From: Phreatobacter sp.
GTDB lineage: Bacteria; Pseudomonadota; Alphaproteobacteria; Rhizobiales; Phreatobacteraceae
DNA: 64,000 nt
NCBI RefSeq assembly: GCF_016793595.1
Contig: NZ_JAEULY010000015.1
Span: forward strand, 372,001-436,000
Reading direction: 5' to 3'
In this document: positions 17,863-26,093 of the stretch, one piece after another
How the letters are laid out: every line of letters starts with the position of its first letter
How positions within the stretch are numbered: position 1 is the first letter of the stretch
Program-made: the position numbers and the translations under genes
Notes under the pieces: model-generated
Seen by the model: the letters and a program-made list of their open reading frames with translations, nothing else
Told to the model about the DNA's origin: nothing
Databases searched by the model: none

Positions 17863-19500
17863 TCAGCCCTTCCATTCGCCGGTCGCGTCGTGGACGCAGG
17901 CGCCGCCGAGAATGGTCAGGTCGCAGCGCGTCCCGGACAGCAGCTGCTCCGGCGTCGCCGTCAGCAGGTCGCGCGAGAACACCGCCACATCGGCCGCCTG
18001 GCCGGGCCTGAGCGTTCCGCGATGGTCCTCGCACTTGTTCACGTAGGCTCCGAATTCCGTATAGGCCTGGATGGCGCGCTCGATCGAGATCGCCTCGCCG
18101 CCGCCGACCACCGTGCCACGAGACGTCTTGCGCGTCAGCATGGTGTAGAAATTCGGCCAGACATTCGCGTCGCAGACCGGCGCGTCGGTCGAGGCGGCCG
18201 GGCTGAAGCCCATGTCGATCCAGGTCTTCATGGGATAGCTGGTCGCCGGACGCTCGTCCGGCATGACCGACTGATAGAGATCGCCGAAATCGTAGATGAA
18301 GACCGGCTGCGGCACGGGCTCGATGCCGGCGCGCCGCATGCGCTTCATCTGATCCATCGTGTTGAAGCCGCAATGCTCGATCCGGTGGCGGCGATCCGCG
18401 TCGGGGTATTTCGCCAGCGCCTTCTCCGTCGCGACCAGCGTCTGCTCGATGGCGCCGTCGCCGATGGCGTGGACGGCGAGCTGATAGCCGCGCGCATGCA
18501 CGGCCATGGTCGCCTCTTCCATTTCCTTGTCGGTCAGGCAGTAGATGCCGTGGGTCTGCTCCTCGCCCTCGTAAGGCGCGGTCATCGCGGCGGTCTTGCC
18601 GCCGGCGGAGCCGTCCGTGAAGATTTTCACCGGGCCGATGCGCAGCATGTCGTCGCCCGAGCCAGTGATCAGGCCCTCGCCGTGGCACTGGTCGAGAATG
18701 CCGTCGGGGATGTCGAGCAGGCACTGGGTGACGCGGATCGGCTGACGGCCGGTGCGGACCGCCGTGCGATAGGCGACGATCTCGCGGTATTTCGAGTGAA
18801 TGCCGACGGCGGCGTCCATGGTCGACGTGATGCCGAAGGAGTTCATGTACTGCGCGCCGCGCTCGATGGCGGCGACCAGCTCCTCGTCGGAGGCCGCCGG
18901 CAGCACAGCCTTGACCGGCAGCCGGCCATTCTCGGCGAGAAGACCGGTCAGATCGCCGTTGACCTGCTCGATGGCGCCGCCGGCCGGAACCGGAGAAGAC
19001 TTGGTGACGCCTGCGAGCTTCAGCGCCAGCGAGTTGACCACCGCGAGATGACCGCAGGTGCGGACGAGATAGACCGGGTTGTCGGGCGCCGCCGCATCAA
19101 GTTCGGTGCGGTGGGGGTGCCGGCGCACGTCGAGCTGGAAGTGATCATACCCGCGCGCGAGAATCCATTCGCCGGGTTTCCTGGTCTTCGCGGCCTCGCG
19201 AATGAGGTTCAGAAGCCCGTCGAGCGTGTTGGCGGCCTGGGGCCGCGCATCGACCTCGGCCATGGACACGCCCATGGGCAGGAGATGGGCATGGGCCTCG
19301 AACAGGCCCGGCGTGGCCAGCCGGCCGCGCAGTTCGACGACCTTCGTGGCCGGTCCGATCAAAGGCTCGATGTCGGCGGACGAGCCGACCGCCAGCACCT
19401 TGCCGCTCCACAGGGCCACGGCCTCCGCGACGGGCTCACCATAGGCGACGAAAACGCGGCCGCCGCGCAGAACGACATCGGCCTTGGGAAGGATTGGCAT
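17863..19500 (-). CDS. YtcJ-type amidohydrolase (metal-dependent hydrolase)
   Basis: Protein of 545 aa; the start MPILPKAD at 19498-19500 gives the standard N-terminus, while the open frame upstream is antisense to the SDR region. HAHLLPMG near residue 68 carries the HxH metal ligands, HAIGDGAIEQ near residue 355 and STDAPV near residue 445 the later ones, matching the AMDH_3/YtcJ group. These enzymes hydrolyse N-acyl or imide bonds, usually with unknown natural substrates. It is the first gene of the minus-strand operon that continues with the two permeases, the binding protein and the second amidohydrolase, which suggests uptake and stepwise hydrolysis of one compound class. Confidence 0.87.
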   Translation of the reverse strand: MPILPKADVVLRGGRVFVAYGEPVAEAVALWSGKVLAVGSSADIEPLIGPATKVVELRGRLATPGLFEAHAHLLPMGVSMAEVDARPQAANTLDGLLNLIREAAKTRKPGEWILARGYDHFQLDVRRHPHRTELDAAAPDNPVYLVRTCGHLAVVNSLALKLAGVTKSSPVPAGGAIEQVNGDLTGLLAENGRLPVKAVLPAASDEELVAAIERGAQYMNSFGITSTMDAAVGIHSKYREIVAYRTAVRTGRQPIRVTQCLLDIPDGILDQCHGEGLITGSGDDMLRIGPVKIFTDGSAGGKTAAMTAPYEGEEQTHGIYCLTDKEMEEATMAVHARGYQLAVHAIGDGAIEQTLVATEKALAKYPDADRRHRIEHCGFNTMDQMKRMRRAGIEPVPQPVFIYDFGDLYQSVMPDERPATSYPMKTWIDMGFSPAASTDAPVCDANVWPNFYTMLTRKTSRGTVVGGGEAISIERAIQAYTEFGAYVNKCEDHRGTLRPGQAADVAVFSRDLLTATPEQLLSGTRCDLTILGGACVHDATGEWKG

Positions 19501-19757
19501 GCAGTCTCCAATACGATCGTTTCGGAAACTGGCACGCTGTTTCGCCGCCGTGCAAGCTGTGGACGCGCCGGGCTCCTTCGTTCGGGCCGGGGTAGATTTG
19601 TCGCGACGAGGCGCTAAGGTGGGGAACTTTCGGTTCGTGCATGACCTTGCGGGAAAACGTGCATTTCCTCCCGCATCGCGCGTGGCGAACTGCACCCGGC
19701 ATCGACTGCTGTGATGCGCGTGGCGATAGGTCGCGCGTCCCTTCGCGGAGCCCGGCG
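19501..19757. other. Intergenic region, promoter of the amidohydrolase/ABC operon
   Basis: A 257-base gap between two minus-strand genes. It has a relatively AT-rich patch near 19500-19545, probably the promoter region of the YtcJ-type gene. Short open frames here have no recognisable protein character. No operator, riboswitch or RNA gene was recognised. Confidence 0.35.
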
Positions 19758-20603
19758 TCAGCGACCCTGCCGGAAATAGTCCGGGCGCGGAATGGTCCAC
19801 TGGTCGCCCCAGACCTGGTTGCCGCCATCGACGACCATCACCTCGCCGGTGACGAAGGCGCCGCTCGGACCGACCAGATAGGTGACGGCGTCGGCGACGT
19901 CGCGCGCCGCGCCGAACCGCTGCATCAGGTTCGAGCTCGGCAGGTCGCGCTGGGCTTCCTCGGAATAGACGTCCATGCCTTCCGTGGCGATGGCTCCCGG
20001 CGCGACGCAATTCACCCGGATGTTCAGCGGCGCCCACTCGATGGCGAGGGTCTTGGACAGGTAGATCACGCCCGCGCGCGCGGCGCAGGTGTGCGCAACC
20101 CCCGGCATGCCCCGCCAGACCACCGTGACGATATTGACGATGGAGCCGGCCTGCCCGGCGTCGCGCCAGCGCTTCGCGGCCGCCTGCATCATGTACCAGG
20201 AGCCGTTGAGATTGGTGTCGATGACGGCGTTCCAGCCCTTCACCGAATAGTCGATGGCAGCTTGCGGAAACTGGCCGCCGGCATTGTTGACGAGATGATC
20301 GAGCCGGCCGAAACGGTCCCAGATCTCGGCCTGCATCCGGTCGACATCCTCCGCGTCGCGAATGGTCGCCGGCCGCACCATCGCCTCCGCGCCGATGGAA
20401 CGCAGCATGGCGGCGGTCGCCTCCAGCTTCTCGACCTTGCGGCCGCAGATCACGACCTTCGCACCCAGCCGGCCGCACTGGATGGCGATGGCCTTGCCGA
20501 TACCGCTGCCGGCTCCCGAAACAAGCACGACCTGATCCTTCAGCAGGTCCTCGCGATAGGTCAGCGGCGCGGTGAGCGGATCGTGGGATGCGGCATCGGT
20601 CAT
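19758..20603 (-). CDS. SDR oxidoreductase, 2,4-dienoyl/trans-2-enoyl-CoA reductase type
   Basis: Protein of 281 aa. The Rossmann NADP motif is VSGAGSGIGKAIA near residue 29 and NNAGG is near residue 107. Where classical SDRs have YxxxK the sequence reads CAARAGVIYLSKTLAIEW near residue 180, so the catalytic Tyr is not in its usual place while the Lys remains. This is the pattern of DECR/PECR-type enoyl-CoA reductases. It is the last gene after atuA on the minus strand, 4 bases behind it, and probably works on an unsaturated acyl-CoA or alcohol/aldehyde of the terpenoid pathway (an AtuB/AtuG counterpart). Confidence 0.85.
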   Translation of the reverse strand: MTDAASHDPLTAPLTYREDLLKDQVVLVSGAGSGIGKAIAIQCGRLGAKVVICGRKVEKLEATAAMLRSIGAEAMVRPATIRDAEDVDRMQAEIWDRFGRLDHLVNNAGGQFPQAAIDYSVKGWNAVIDTNLNGSWYMMQAAAKRWRDAGQAGSIVNIVTVVWRGMPGVAHTCAARAGVIYLSKTLAIEWAPLNIRVNCVAPGAIATEGMDVYSEEAQRDLPSSNLMQRFGAARDVADAVTYLVGPSGAFVTGEVMVVDGGNQVWGDQWTIPRPDYFRQGR

Positions 20604-20607
20604 CAGG

Positions 20608-22401
20608 TCAGCCTCCGCGGGCCGGCGGCTCGTAGCCGGCGGGAACGGGAACGGGGAAGTCCATCAGCATCTGCGCGAAGGCCTTGCCCTGCGGGTCGAT
20701 GCGCAGCGAGGCGACGCCTCCCCCGCCGAGGCAGTCGTGCAGCACGAAATTGAGCGCGGCGATGCCGGGCAGGTCGAAGCGCTCGACGCGGGTGACGCCG
20801 GTCTGGCGGAAGTAATTCTTGACCGCTTCGGGCGTCAGCGCCGCCTTGATCAGCCGCAGGTCATCGGCGCGGCGCGCGATCACGCCGATATTCGCGGAAT
20901 TGCCCTTGTCCCCGCTGCGTCCGACCGCGAGGGCAACGAGCGGCAGCGTCGCTGCTTCGCCACGAACCGTCGCCACCCCTGCCATCTCGACCGGCGCGGG
21001 ATCGCTTGGCCCTCCCTTCGGGGCCTCGACGACGAAGCTCTCGTCGCCAATGGCCACCCTCGCCGTGACACTGTCGGCCGGCACGAGGAACGAATAGCCG
21101 CGAAACACCGGCTGCACGCCAGGCCTGCCCGCAAAGAAGCCGGTGAGCCCCTGCGCCATGGCGGTGGCGGCCGGCGCGATTTCGCCAGCGAGAATCGCCA
21201 GCGGCTTCTCCTGCGCGTGCTGCGCGGCGATCTTCAGAACGACCTCGCGGCTGGCGCGCGCTTCGGGCCGAGCGTTGTCGCCATGGGTCGCCTCGCTGCC
21301 GAGCACTTCGACGGAGGTCTCGGTGAAATCGGCGTGGCCGGCTTCGGCAATCAGGCGGCTGGCGCGCTTCAGGATGGCTTCGCCCGCGCGCGCCGCCTTG
21401 GCCGCGGCATCGCGCCCGCCGATCGTGACCGTTCCGATGGTGCGGAAACCGTCGGGGTAAGTCGCGCTGACCTTGAGCATGCCGGAAGGCGGGCGGCCCT
21501 TGGCACCCGCGACGCGGACGCGATCCGGCCCGTCCTGCACCATCGTCACCGTGCGGAAGTCGCAGGCGACGTCGGGCAGGAGATAGGCGGCGGGATCGCC
21601 GATCTCGTAAAGCATCTGCTCGGCCACCGTCAGCGGCGTGATGCGGCCCCCGGTGCCATCCGGCTTCGTCACCACGAATTCGCCAGAGGCGTGGCACTCG
21701 ACGACCGGGAAACCCATATCGTCCCAGCCCGGCACCTCGGCCCAGTCGGTGGCGATGCCCCCCGTCACCTGCGCGCCGCATTCGATGAGGTGACCGGCAA
21801 GGCTGCCCGCAGCGAGCTTGTCATAGTCACCCGCGCCCCAGCCGAACTCATGCATCAGCGCGCCGAGCGTGACGGCGGAATCGACGCAACGGCCGGTGAT
21901 GACGATATCGGCACCCTTGGCGAGCGCCGCCGCGATGGGGCCCGCCCCGAGATAGGCATTGGCGCTGGCGAAACGCTCCGGCATCGGCGCGCCCGTGAAC
22001 ATCTCCGTTGTTCCCGCCGCGCGGATCGCCTCAATCTGGGGCAGCACATCGTCGCCGGTGACGACGGCGATCTTCGGGGACAGGCCGAGCGCGGCAGACC
22101 GGCGCGCGAGTTCCACCGCCGCGCCTTGAGGGTTCATGCCGCCGCCATTCGAGACGACCTTGATGCCGCGCGCCGTGATCTCCGGCAGCAGACCACCGAC
22201 GACCTCCACGAAGTCCGGGACATAGCCGAGATCGGGCTTCCTCGCGCGGATGCGTGCGAGCAGCGCCAGCGTGATCTCCGCGAGATAGTCGAAGACGAGA
22301 TAGTCGATATTGCCGCGCGTCACGAGCTGGCGGGCGCCCTCGGGGCTGTCGCCCCAGAACCCGGCAGCACCGCCGATGCGGACGATCCGTTCCGCGCTCA
22401 T
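20608..22401 (-). CDS. atuA: Acyclic terpene utilisation protein AtuA
   Basis: Protein of 597 aa that runs the full length of the AtuA family: IGGAAGFWGDSPEGA at the N-terminus, a DYLVFDYLAEIT segment, VSNGGGMNPQG near residue 84, ITGRCVDSAVTLG near residue 168, and a C-terminal domain starting around 480 with AVGRSGDKGNSANIGVIARR. AtuA is required for growth on citronellol/geraniol in Pseudomonas but its biochemical step is not firmly known. It overlaps the upstream crotonase stop by 4 bases and precedes the SDR by 4 bases. Being downstream of a promoter with the 13-bp palindrome, it is likely controlled by the TetR protein at 25479. Confidence 0.92.
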   Translation of the reverse strand: MSAERIVRIGGAAGFWGDSPEGARQLVTRGNIDYLVFDYLAEITLALLARIRARKPDLGYVPDFVEVVGGLLPEITARGIKVVSNGGGMNPQGAAVELARRSAALGLSPKIAVVTGDDVLPQIEAIRAAGTTEMFTGAPMPERFASANAYLGAGPIAAALAKGADIVITGRCVDSAVTLGALMHEFGWGAGDYDKLAAGSLAGHLIECGAQVTGGIATDWAEVPGWDDMGFPVVECHASGEFVVTKPDGTGGRITPLTVAEQMLYEIGDPAAYLLPDVACDFRTVTMVQDGPDRVRVAGAKGRPPSGMLKVSATYPDGFRTIGTVTIGGRDAAAKAARAGEAILKRASRLIAEAGHADFTETSVEVLGSEATHGDNARPEARASREVVLKIAAQHAQEKPLAILAGEIAPAATAMAQGLTGFFAGRPGVQPVFRGYSFLVPADSVTARVAIGDESFVVEAPKGGPSDPAPVEMAGVATVRGEAATLPLVALAVGRSGDKGNSANIGVIARRADDLRLIKAALTPEAVKNYFRQTGVTRVERFDLPGIAALNFVLHDCLGGGGVASLRIDPQGKAFAQMLMDFPVPVPAGYEPPARGG

Positions 22402-23177
22402 GACGCCACCCAGCGGGGCTGGCGGCGCTCGTTGAACGCCTTGAAGCCCTCCACGGCATCGTCGGTCCTGGCCAGCAGCGGCAGCACGCGCTGGGCATAT
22501 TCGACGCCGTCGAGATAGGGCATTTCGGCGATCGTGTTCAGGGCCCTGCGGCCGAAGCGCATGGCCGTCGGCGCGCCGCCCGAAAGCGTCGCGACCAGTT
22601 CGTCGATACGGGCGTCCAGATCAGCCGCCGGCACGGCCTCGCTCAATGCGCCGATGGCAACGCCTTCCGCCGCCGAGACCGGCTTGCCGGTGGCCGAGAG
22701 GCGCATGACATCGCGGCGCGACAGGACCCTCAGCATGGAGGGCAGGATCATCAGCGGGAACAGGCCGAGCGTGACTTCCGGCGTGCCGAGCCGGACATGG
22801 TCCGCGCCAATGGCGAAGTCGCAGGCGCAGACGAGACCGAAACCGCCCCCGAGCGCGTGGCCGTTGACCCGCGCGATGGTCGCCACGGGACAGTTCTCGA
22901 GCGCGCGCAGAAGGATCGCAACCGGATTGTCGAGACGGTTCGGATCGACGCGGAAGGGATCGCCGTCCGCATCGGATTTCAGGTTGCCGCCGGCACAGAA
23001 GACCTTTCCGCCCGCGCCAGTCAGCACCAGGGCGCGGACACCTTCGCGGCGGCCGGCTTCCTCGACGCCGGCGATCAGCTCGGCAAGAACCGCATCATCC
23101 AGCGCGTTGCGCTTTTCCTCGCGGTCGATGACGAGCCACAGCACCGCACCGCGCTGCTCAAGGCGGACCTCGCCCAT
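22398..23177 (-). CDS. Crotonase family hydratase (isohexenylglutaconyl-CoA hydratase-like, AtuE)
   Basis: Protein of 259 aa, normal crotonase length. The oxyanion-hole peptides are GAGGKVFCAGGNLKSD near residue 54 and GHALGGGFGLVCACD near residue 105, followed by LGTPEVTLGLFP. The gene is the first of the minus-strand operon leading into atuA, and a hydratase in that place corresponds to AtuE, which hydrates isohexenyl-glutaconyl-CoA after the carboxylase step. Shine-Dalgarno GGGAGAG sits 6 bases before the ATG. The promoter and the 13-bp palindrome are directly upstream. Confidence 0.85.
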   Translation of the reverse strand: MGEVRLEQRGAVLWLVIDREEKRNALDDAVLAELIAGVEEAGRREGVRALVLTGAGGKVFCAGGNLKSDADGDPFRVDPNRLDNPVAILLRALENCPVATIARVNGHALGGGFGLVCACDFAIGADHVRLGTPEVTLGLFPLMILPSMLRVLSRRDVMRLSATGKPVSAAEGVAIGALSEAVPAADLDARIDELVATLSGGAPTAMRFGRRALNTIAEMPYLDGVEYAQRVLPLLARTDDAVEGFKAFNERRQPRWVAS

Positions 23178-23192
23178 CGTTTCTCTCCCTAT

Positions 23193-23205
23193 TGAATATC
23201 ATTCA
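23193..23205. promoter_or_regulatory. 13-bp palindromic operator, copy 1 (TGAATATCATTCA)
   Basis: TGAAT-ATC-ATTCA, the exact reverse complement of the site at 25346-25358. It lies 16 bases upstream of the crotonase start (minus strand), downstream of that gene's putative promoter, and about 80 bases before the start of the divergent plus-strand crotonase. Inferred to be the binding site of the TetR-family protein encoded at 25479. Confidence 0.8.
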
Positions 23206-23215
23206 TTTTTCATGG

Positions 23216-23243
23216 ACTGTACCGCAAATTGCTCGTCTTGCAA
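23216..23243 (-). promoter_or_regulatory. Putative promoter of the crotonase-atuA-SDR operon
   Basis: On the minus strand, TTGCAA (23243-23238) and TACAGT (23221-23216) are spaced by 16 bases, a plausible sigma70-type promoter. The palindromic operator lies about 10-22 bases downstream of the -10 box, so a bound repressor would block initiation or early elongation. Confidence 0.5.
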
Positions 23244-23284
23244 GGGCATGAGAGGCTGGCGCCACCAGCCGGATGGAGGAAGCC

Positions 23285-24081
23285 ATGACCGATCAATCGC
23301 CCGACAGCCCCGTCCTGTTCGATATTGTCGGCTCGGTGGCGGTCATCAGGCTGAACCGCCCGAAGCAGCTCAACGTGCTCGATCCGGCCATGGGCCGTGG
23401 CCTCGTCGCGGCGGTCGATGCGGCGGCCGATCTCGACGCCGTTCGGGCGGTGGTGCTGTCCGGCACCGGCCGGTCCTTCTGCGCCGGCGGCGATCTCAGC
23501 CTGTTTCATGGCGATCTCGCGGGTGCGTCGGAATCGGCAGCCGACCTCATCGACCTGTTCCACACCGCCCTGCGCGGCATCGCGCTGATGCCGAAGCCGG
23601 TGATCGCGGCCGTCCATGGACCGGTCGCGGGCGGCGGCTTCTCGCTGGCGGTTGGCTGCGACCTGGTCGTCGCGACGGAGGATGCGACCTTCCTCGCGGC
23701 CTATACGAAGCTCGGCACCAGCCCGGATGTGGCCTGTCATGGTCGCTGGCACAACTTGTCGGGCGCCGGCGCGCGCTCGACCTTCTGCTGACCAACGAGC
23801 GGGTCGACGCCAGGACCGCGCTCGCCTGGGGCCTCGTCAACCGGGTCGTGCCCGCCGGCGAGGCGGAACAGGCCGCGATTGCCCTTGCCACGACGTTCGA
23901 GGGAGCTTCCGCCGCAACCACGGCCGCGGTGAAGCGGCTCGTCGGCGATGCGGTGTCGGCCTCGTTCGACGCCCAGCTCGATGCGGAAAAGGCGTCGTTC
24001 GTGGAGCGCGCCGGCACGGCCGATTTCCGCGAGGGCATCACAGCCTTCATCGAGCGGCGACCGGCGAAGTTCGCGAACTGA
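23285..24081 (+). pseudogene. Crotonase family enoyl-CoA hydratase, single-base frameshift
   Basis: The start is taken at ATG 23285 after GGAGGA. The frame encodes a normal crotonase N-terminus (IRLNRPKQLNVLD, GTGRSFCAGGDLS, HGPVAGGGFSLAVGCD) up to KLGTSPD at about 23728. It then runs into nonsense and stops at 23791. From 23729 on, the next frame continues the family sequence (GLSWSLAQLVGRRRALDLLL … FIERRPAKFAN) to TGA 24081. Adding one G beside 23729 restores GAT-GGT-GGC-CTG and an intact protein of about 265 aa. Either the gene is recently inactivated or the base is a sequencing/assembly error. Its site opposite the palindromic operator places it in the terpenoid regulon. Confidence 0.85.
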
Positions 24082-24087
24082 CGAAGC

Positions 24088-25293
24088 TCAGCTCCGCAGC
24101 AGTTCGCCCGCGATGATCAGCTTGCGGATTTCGGTCGTGCCTGCCCCGATCTCCAGCAGCTTCGAGGCGCGATACAGGCGGTTGACCTCGGTCTCGCGCA
24201 TATAGCCGGCGCCGCCGAAAATCTGAACCGCATCGCCGATGACCCGCGTGCATCCCTCGGCGGCGAACATGATGGCGGCGGCGGTGACCTTGTGGATCTC
24301 GCCGCGCCCGCCGTCGCCTTCGCCGAGGTCGTTGGCCTGCGCCAGCGTGCGGTAGCAGAGCGACTTCATCGCCTCGACCGTGACATACATCTCCGCCAGC
24401 TTGCCCTGCACCAGCTGGAACTCGCCGATGGTCTTGCCGAACTGCTGGCGCGTCTTCGCATAGTCGATGGCGAGATCGAGCGCGCGCTCGGCCATGCCGA
24501 CATTGATCATGGCGACGATGGCGCGTTCGAGGTCGAGGCCGCTCATCACGACGGCAACGCCGCGGTTCTCATCGCCCACCATGTTCGTCGCCGGCACGCG
24601 GCAATCGTCGAAGGTCAGCTCGGCCGTGGTCGAACCGCGAAAGCCCATCTTGTCGAGCTTCTGCGCCACAGCGAAGCCCGGCGTGCCCTTCTCCACCACG
24701 AAGGCGGAAATGCCCTTGGCGCCCTTCGCCTTGTCGGTCTTGGCATAGACGAGGACGAGGTCCGCCACGGGGCCGTTGGTGATGTAGAGCTTGCGGCCGT
24801 TGAGCACGTAGTCGTCGCCGTCGCGGCGCGCCGTCGTCGCCATGGAGCCGAGCGCATCGGAGCCCGCCCCGGGCTCCGTCAGCCCCAGCGCGCCGATCTT
24901 CGTGCCGTCGCAAAGGCCGGGCACGAAGCGCTTCTTCACCGCCTCGCCGGCATTGCGCGCGATGTTGTTGAGGCAAAGGTTCTCGTGCGCCACGTAGGAC
25001 AGCGCGACGGCCGGATTGTAGCGCGCGAGCCCCTGCGTGATCAGGCCCGACGTGAAGAAATCCGAGCCCGAGCCGCCGAGGCTCTCGGGCACCGTGACGC
25101 CAAGAAAACCCATCTCCGCGAGCTTCGGCATGGCCTCAGGCGGCCACCATTCCTCGTCGTCCATCCGCTGCTGCAGCGGCAGCAGCTCGTCCTGCGAAAA
25201 GCGCGATGCAAGATCGAGAATCTCGCGCTGGTCGGGCGTCAGGTCGAAGGCGGAATAGGGGCTGTTGCGCCCCTCGGCGGTGGCCGTGGTCAT
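24088..25293 (-). CDS. Acyl-CoA dehydrogenase (isovaleryl/citronellyl-CoA dehydrogenase-like, AtuD)
   Basis: Protein of 401 aa. The start ATG 25291-25293 (MTTATAEG) is chosen over one 15 codons upstream because GGGGAGGA lies 4 bases before it. FAD-binding segments LGLTEPGAGSDALGS and YITNG are near residues 137-170. The C-terminal EIGAGTTEIRK lacks the Glu of medium-chain enzymes, while LDLERA near residue 255 supplies the catalytic Glu position of isovaleryl-CoA dehydrogenases. This active-site arrangement suits methyl-branched acyl-CoAs such as citronellyl-CoA. The gene is divergent from the TetR gene; its promoter -10 lies inside the palindrome. Confidence 0.9.
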   Translation of the reverse strand: MTTATAEGRNSPYSAFDLTPDQREILDLASRFSQDELLPLQQRMDDEEWWPPEAMPKLAEMGFLGVTVPESLGGSGSDFFTSGLITQGLARYNPAVALSYVAHENLCLNNIARNAGEAVKKRFVPGLCDGTKIGALGLTEPGAGSDALGSMATTARRDGDDYVLNGRKLYITNGPVADLVLVYAKTDKAKGAKGISAFVVEKGTPGFAVAQKLDKMGFRGSTTAELTFDDCRVPATNMVGDENRGVAVVMSGLDLERAIVAMINVGMAERALDLAIDYAKTRQQFGKTIGEFQLVQGKLAEMYVTVEAMKSLCYRTLAQANDLGEGDGGRGEIHKVTAAAIMFAAEGCTRVIGDAVQIFGGAGYMRETEVNRLYRASKLLEIGAGTTEIRKLIIAGELLRS

Positions 25294-25345
25294 GGTGTCC
25301 TCCCCAGGACGGTTCCGCCTGTTGCGGCGTGTTGACATGCTTCAG

Positions 25346-25358
25346 TGAATGATATTCA
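25346..25358. promoter_or_regulatory. 13-bp palindromic operator, copy 2 (TGAATGATATTCA)
   Basis: TGAAT-GAT-ATTCA between the divergent acyl-CoA dehydrogenase and TetR-carboxylase operons. It is identical, in opposite orientation, to 23193-23205. It covers the minus-strand -10 box TATCAT (25354-25349). Inferred TetR-family operator. Confidence 0.82.
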
Positions 25359-25376
25359 GTATTCCCATCTTGGCAA
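25349..25376 (-). promoter_or_regulatory. Putative promoter of the acyl-CoA dehydrogenase gene
   Basis: Minus strand TTGCCA (25376-25371), 16-base spacer, TATCAT (25354-25349). The -10 box is inside the 13-bp palindrome, the classical position for repression by steric hindrance. Confidence 0.6.
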
Positions 25377-25478
25377 GCGCCCGGGCCTTTCGCGAGGAAG
25401 GCATTCGACAGAGGCGCAGCCGAGGAGGAACGCAACGGACAGGGAGGAGCGCGGCACCACCGCGCTTGCTGCACGCGC

Positions 25479-26093
25479 ATGCCCGTGATCAGCGCTCAGA
25501 AGATGCAGGATCGGCGCGACTCGATCCTTGCCGCGGCGCGCGGAGCCTTCGCCAAGGGCGGCTTCGAGGGCACATCCATTGCCGACATCGCCCGCGCGGC
25601 GCGCGTCTCCGACGGCCTCGTCTATCGCTACTTCGCGAGCAAGCGCGATCTCCTGAACGCGGTGCTGACCGAGTTCTACGAGCGCACCATGGTCGACCTC
25701 GAAGCCATTGCCGCGCGCGATGCCCCCTTCGAGGAACGCCTGCACGACATCATCCATCGGCATATCGAGGCCTTCGTCCACGATACCGACGCCTGCCGCC
25801 TGTTCATTTCGGAAGTACGGACGGCCGCCGACTATCAGGGCTCGCCCGTGCAGCAGCTCAACCGGCGTTACACGTCGATCCTCGTGGGCATCATCGAAAG
25901 CGGAATCGCCAAGGGCGAGGTGCGCGCGGACATCGAGATGCGCCTCGTGCGCGACGTGATCTTCGGCGCCATCGAGCACCGCACCTGGGCCGCCGTGAAT
26001 GGCCGCCCCCTCGACATCGACGCCACCGCCGGGGGCCTGGTCGAGTTGCTGCGCTACGGCCTGATGGCGCGACCGGAAAGGACCGGCCAATGA
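25479..26093 (+). CDS. TetR/AcrR family transcriptional regulator (AtuR-like)
   Basis: Protein of 204 aa. The helix-turn-helix is at residues about 25-60 (GFEGTSIADIARAARVSDGLVYRYFASKRDLL). The C-terminal ligand domain is helical and not diagnostic. The gene is first in the plus-strand operon with the carboxylase (its stop overlaps the carboxylase start, ATGA) and divergent from the acyl-CoA dehydrogenase, with a 13-bp palindrome in between. It most likely represses both terpenoid operons and is released by an acyl-CoA intermediate, as for other TetR regulators of acyl-CoA catabolism; the ligand is inferred. Confidence 0.88.
   Translation: MPVISAQKMQDRRDSILAAARGAFAKGGFEGTSIADIARAARVSDGLVYRYFASKRDLLNAVLTEFYERTMVDLEAIAARDAPFEERLHDIIHRHIEAFVHDTDACRLFISEVRTAADYQGSPVQQLNRRYTSILVGIIESGIAKGEVRADIEMRLVRDVIFGAIEHRTWAAVNGRPLDIDATAGGLVELLRYGLMARPERTGQ

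Noticed and set aside
17653..19617. Plus-strand open frame of 654 codons
   Set aside because: Antisense shadow of the YtcJ-type amidohydrolase and DppB genes; composition-driven.
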